A stretch of DNA of 8,503 nucleotides from Deltaproteobacteria bacterium UBA2385 (GTDB lineage: Bacteria; Myxococcota_A; UBA796; UBA2385). The notes beneath the pieces were generated by a model, which was not told the origin of the DNA, ran no database searches, and saw nothing but the letters and a program-made list of their open reading frames with translations. The stretch lies in the NCBI GenBank assembly GCA_002343455.1, contig DDSR01000246.1, forward strand, positions 7,526-16,028, written 5' to 3'. The number at the start of each line of letters is the position of its first letter. Position 1 is the first letter of the stretch. The translations under genes were made by a program, and so were the position numbers. Shown in pieces: positions 5,916 through 8,503 of the stretch.

Positions 5916-7688
5916 TCCGACGATCCGCGCAAGCCGCGACCGCTGCTCCCCTCCTGGGCGCGTCCGAGAGAGACCCCGCCGACTCCGGCGGCCCCGTCGG
6001 CGGCCCCTCCGCCTCCGCCCGCCGTACCGGCGCTCGGCTCGGTCTTCGGCCAGCCTCGCCCCGTGAACCCGGTCCTGGCGCCCACGCCCGCGGTGACCGC
6101 GGACCCGGACGCCCTCGACGACGACCAGCTGGCGGGCCTCAGCCGCTCGCCTCGACCGCTCCGCAGCCGGCTGGCCAACCCCGAGCCCCCGGGCGAAGCC
6201 AGCACCCCCTCGGGGCTCAACGAGTCCGGCTGGCCGGCCACCGACGACCGCCTCGCCGCGGTGCGCCGCCTGATCCCTCGCCAGGAGAGCGCCGACCCGT
6301 TGATCCCCACGCCGTCGCAGGACTCGCCGCTGCCCGAGCCCATGCCCGAGCCCCGCCGCGCGGGCCTGCCTCGGCGAGGCCTCAGCCCGACGCCTGTGCC
6401 GATCTCCCCCAGCGAGTCGCAGACCGGCCGCCGCTTCCGCCCGATCGAGCCGGCCACCCTCGAGCAGGCCGGCCTCGACGACGGGCTGGTCGAGGCCCTG
6501 GTCGTCAAGCACCTCTACAACAACCCCGGCGCCAGCGGTCGGTCCCTCGCGCACGAGGTCGGCCTGCGCCCGACCATCGTCGGCCGCTTCCTGGAAGACC
6601 TGAAGATGCGCCGGCTGGCCATCCACCGCAGCGCGGCGGCCATGGGCGACTTCTACTACGAGCTGACGGAAGAGGGCCGCGGCATGGCCCGCGACCTGCA
6701 GAAGGACAGCCGCTACGCCGGGGCCGCGCCGGTGCCGCTGGACCAGTACATCCTCAGCGTCAAGGCCCAGGCGATCAGCACCGAGCACCCCCGCCGCGCC
6801 CAGCTCGCCGGGGCCTTCGCCGATCTGCTCGTCCCGCAGGAGCTGATCGACCGGATCGGCCCGGCCATGACCCATGGCAAGGGCATGTTCATGTTCGGCC
6901 CTCCCGGCAACGGCAAGACCAGCCTCGCCGAGCGCATCACCCGGGCCTACGGCAGCACCATCTACATCCCCTTCGCCATCTACGCGGGCGGGCAGATCAT
7001 CCAGATCTTCGACCCCGCCGTACACGTCCCGGTCGACGAGTCCGACGTCCACCCCGGCCTCTCGGCCAACCGCCTCGACCGCCGCTGGATCCGCTGTCGG
7101 CGACCCACCGTCGTCGTCGGCGGCGAGCTCACGCTGGAGGCGCTGGACATCGTCTACGACGAGATCGACGGCGTCTGCGAGGCGCCCATCCAGCTCAAGG
7201 CCAACGGCGGCACCCTGGTCATCGACGACTTCGGCCGCCAGCGCTGCCGGCCCGACGAGCTGCTCAACCGCTGGATCGTCCCCCTCGAAAAGCAGGTCGA
7301 CTACATCGCCCTGCCCGGTGGCCGCAAGGAGAGCTTCCCCTTCGAGTGCCTGCTGATCTTCTCGACGAATATGGAGCCCCGGGACCTCGTGGACGAGGCC
7401 TTCCTGCGCCGCATCCCCTACAAGATCGAGGTCACCGGCCCCAGCGAGGCGATCTTCCGCGAGCTGGTCGATCGCCAGGCCAAGGAGCTGGGCCTGACCG
7501 TGCAGCCGGGGGCGATCGACTACCTGCTCAGCGAGCACTTCGAGAAGGCCGGCCGGCCCACCCGCTACTGCCACCCGCGCGACCTGATGCTGCAGATCCA
7601 CAACCTCTGCCGCTTCCGCGAGACGCCTCGCATCGTCGACAAGGCCAACCTCGACCACGCCGTCCAGCTCTACTTCAGCGTGCTCTGA
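5913..7688 (+). CDS. AAA+ ATPase with Pro-rich N-terminus and winged-helix-like domain
   Basis: A 591-residue cytoplasmic ATPase that I cannot assign to a named system. Residues 1 to about 175 are Pro/Ala/Arg-rich and probably disordered. Residues about 183-262 look like a winged helix: helices around DDGLVEALVVKHLYNN, LAHEVGLRPTIVGRFLEDLK as recognition helix, then a wing ending in YYELTEEGRGMARDL. The AAA+ domain has Walker A GPPGNGKT (329-336, Lys335), Walker B TLVIDDFG (Asp438, Asp439), sensor 1 Asn486 in IFSTNMEP, and Arg499/Arg500 in AFLRRIPYK as arginine-finger or sensor candidates. Walker B has Asp where many AAA+ enzymes have Glu, as in DnaC/IstB-type proteins, while ANGGTL before it recalls sigma-54 activators. 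About 100 residues separate Walker A and B, implying an insertion. The stop lies 27 bases before the next gene. The winged helix suggests DNA or protein binding, which is inference. Confidence 0.85.
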   Translation: MSDDPRKPRPLLPSWARPRETPPTPAAPSAAPPPPPAVPALGSVFGQPRPVNPVLAPTPAVTADPDALDDDQLAGLSRSPRPLRSRLANPEPPGEASTPSGLNESGWPATDDRLAAVRRLIPRQESADPLIPTPSQDSPLPEPMPEPRRAGLPRRGLSPTPVPISPSESQTGRRFRPIEPATLEQAGLDDGLVEALVVKHLYNNPGASGRSLAHEVGLRPTIVGRFLEDLKMRRLAIHRSAAAMGDFYYELTEEGRGMARDLQKDSRYAGAAPVPLDQYILSVKAQAISTEHPRRAQLAGAFADLLVPQELIDRIGPAMTHGKGMFMFGPPGNGKTSLAERITRAYGSTIYIPFAIYAGGQIIQIFDPAVHVPVDESDVHPGLSANRLDRRWIRCRRPTVVVGGELTLEALDIVYDEIDGVCEAPIQLKANGGTLVIDDFGRQRCRPDELLNRWIVPLEKQVDYIALPGGRKESFPFECLLIFSTNMEPRDLVDEAFLRRIPYKIEVTGPSEAIFRELVDRQAKELGLTVQPGAIDYLLSEHFEKAGRPTRYCHPRDLMLQIHNLCRFRETPRIVDKANLDHAVQLYFSVL

Positions 7689-7715
7689 GCCCCTTTCCTC
7701 GCCAAGGGCCCCGCC

Positions 7716-8503
7716 ATGACCCTCCTCCTCCTCTGCAGCCTGCTCGGCCTCGCCCAGGCCGCCTCGCGGCTCCTGGTCGAAGCCCCCGGCACCCTGACCG
7801 TCATCCTCGACAGCACCGTGCTCTCCTCGGGCGCCGGGCTCGGTCGGTACACCGCCGCCGGCCTCTCCCCCGGACGTCACACCTTGCAGATCAAGGACAG
7901 CAGCGGCCAGGTGCTGGGCCAGAGCGTCTTCGAGCTGCCCGACAACACCAGCGCTACCGCCACCTGGGACGGGTCGGCCATCCGGCTGGTCGGCGCCACC
8001 CAGGTCTCCGGCCTCGCCAGCTCGGCAGAGGCCCCCTTCAAAGCCGAGGGCGATGTGCCCGAAGAGCAGGACCTCGCCGCCTTGCAGGCCGCCAACGACC
8101 AGGACGCCAGCAACCAGCTCGCCAGCGCCCACGGCCAGCGCGCACAGGTCAACAGCACGCCTGCCGGGGGCCGCATCCCCGACGAGCTCACCCGCTACGC
8201 CGGCCAGGCGGTCAGCAGCGGCATCGGCGTGCCCTCGATCGTCAGCAACCCCATCGTCAGCACCGTCGGCAGCGGCTTCGTCAGCATGGTGCAGAACGCC
8301 GAGGCCGGCGGCATGCGCCGGACCTACTCGCCGGACGCGCGGCAGGGCAACCCCAACGTGCCACCGCCCATCCTGGAGGAGGTGAAGCTGGTCAACGTCG
8401 GCGGCAAGCCCATGACCGTCTACGTCGACGGGATGTGGCTGCACGACTTCGGGCCTGGACAGACCGAGAAGAGCTTCAAGATCGAGGTCGGCCGGCGGGA
8501 GCT
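7716..8503 (+). CDS. Secreted protein with PEGA-like beta domains, C-terminus beyond window
   Basis: The first 262 codons of a gene that continues past the right edge. ATG at 7716 has AAGGG about seven bases upstream. A hydrophobic signal ending AQA (residues 13-15) indicates export. Residues about 19-85 resemble a PEGA-type beta domain: short strands around LTVILDSTVL, a Gly-rich turn, LSPGRHTLQIKDSSGQVLG, then a closing strand. A second possible copy starts at about residue 223 (VKLVNVGGKPMTVYVDG, then an FGPGQ turn). Between them are an Ala/Gln/Asn/Asp-rich segment (about 105-145) and a Gly/Ser/Val-rich segment (about 162-199) that might be a flexible linker or weakly hydrophobic helix. 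PEGA domains occur in surface and periplasmic proteins of several phyla; their ligand is usually unknown. It probably shares a transcript with the AAA+ gene 27 bases upstream. Confidence 0.75.
   Translation, partial: MTLLLLCSLLGLAQAASRLLVEAPGTLTVILDSTVLSSGAGLGRYTAAGLSPGRHTLQIKDSSGQVLGQSVFELPDNTSATATWDGSAIRLVGATQVSGLASSAEAPFKAEGDVPEEQDLAALQAANDQDASNQLASAHGQRAQVNSTPAGGRIPDELTRYAGQAVSSGIGVPSIVSNPIVSTVGSGFVSMVQNAEAGGMRRTYSPDARQGNPNVPPPILEEVKLVNVGGKPMTVYVDGMWLHDFGPGQTEKSFKIEVGRRE

Noticed and set aside
5868..8444. 858-residue minus-strand open frame
   Set aside because: Antisense to the AAA+ gene and the PEGA-like gene. Its composition (Ala, Gly, Val, Asp runs without motifs) is typical of a stop-poor shadow frame in GC-rich DNA.

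Overview
The window is very GC-rich, with codon third positions almost always G or C. It holds closely packed genes on both strands, short intergenic gaps, and several small secreted or lipid-anchored proteins with Asp/Thr/Gly/Ser-rich linkers after the lipobox. That style fits a Gram-negative bacterium such as a Myxococcota ('deltaproteobacterial') lineage. The placement is an inference from style only, as no taxonomic marker gene is present.

Left block (1-1727, minus strand): three genes read right to left. They are an unrecognised protein with hydrophobic C-terminal segments (1041-1727), a roughly nine-helix membrane protein whose two halves are repeats of each other (145-1002), and the start of a Gly/Asp-rich lipoprotein that runs off the left edge (1-120). 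Spacing of 38 and 24 bases suggests one operon. A divergent 71-base gap (1728-1798) separates them from a plus-strand methyltransferase (1799-2881). This enzyme resembles the TGS1 cap guanine-N2 methyltransferase fold and appears to start with a CTG codon.

Centre (2971-5806, plus strand): a respiratory nitrite-reduction operon. nirK encodes a copper nitrite reductase of the AniA/class II type, predicted to be a lipoprotein and carrying a fused C-terminal cytochrome c domain. nirV (SUMF1/FGE-like fold) overlaps its stop by one base, and a SCO/SenC-type thioredoxin-fold copper chaperone lipoprotein overlaps nirV. The likely logic is that the fused cytochrome receives electrons for the copper centre, the SCO protein helps metallate it, and NirV plays its usual but poorly understood accessory role. 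All three should act outside the cytoplasmic membrane and reduce nitrite to nitric oxide. An imperfect dyad just upstream of nirK is a candidate operator.

Right block (5913-8503, plus strand): a protein with a Pro-rich N-terminus, a winged-helix-like domain and an AAA+ ATPase domain is followed 27 bases later by a secreted protein with PEGA-like beta domains that runs off the right edge. I do not recognise this pair as a named system. It is the best candidate here for something under-described. No tRNA, rRNA, CRISPR array, insertion sequence or phage gene was seen.
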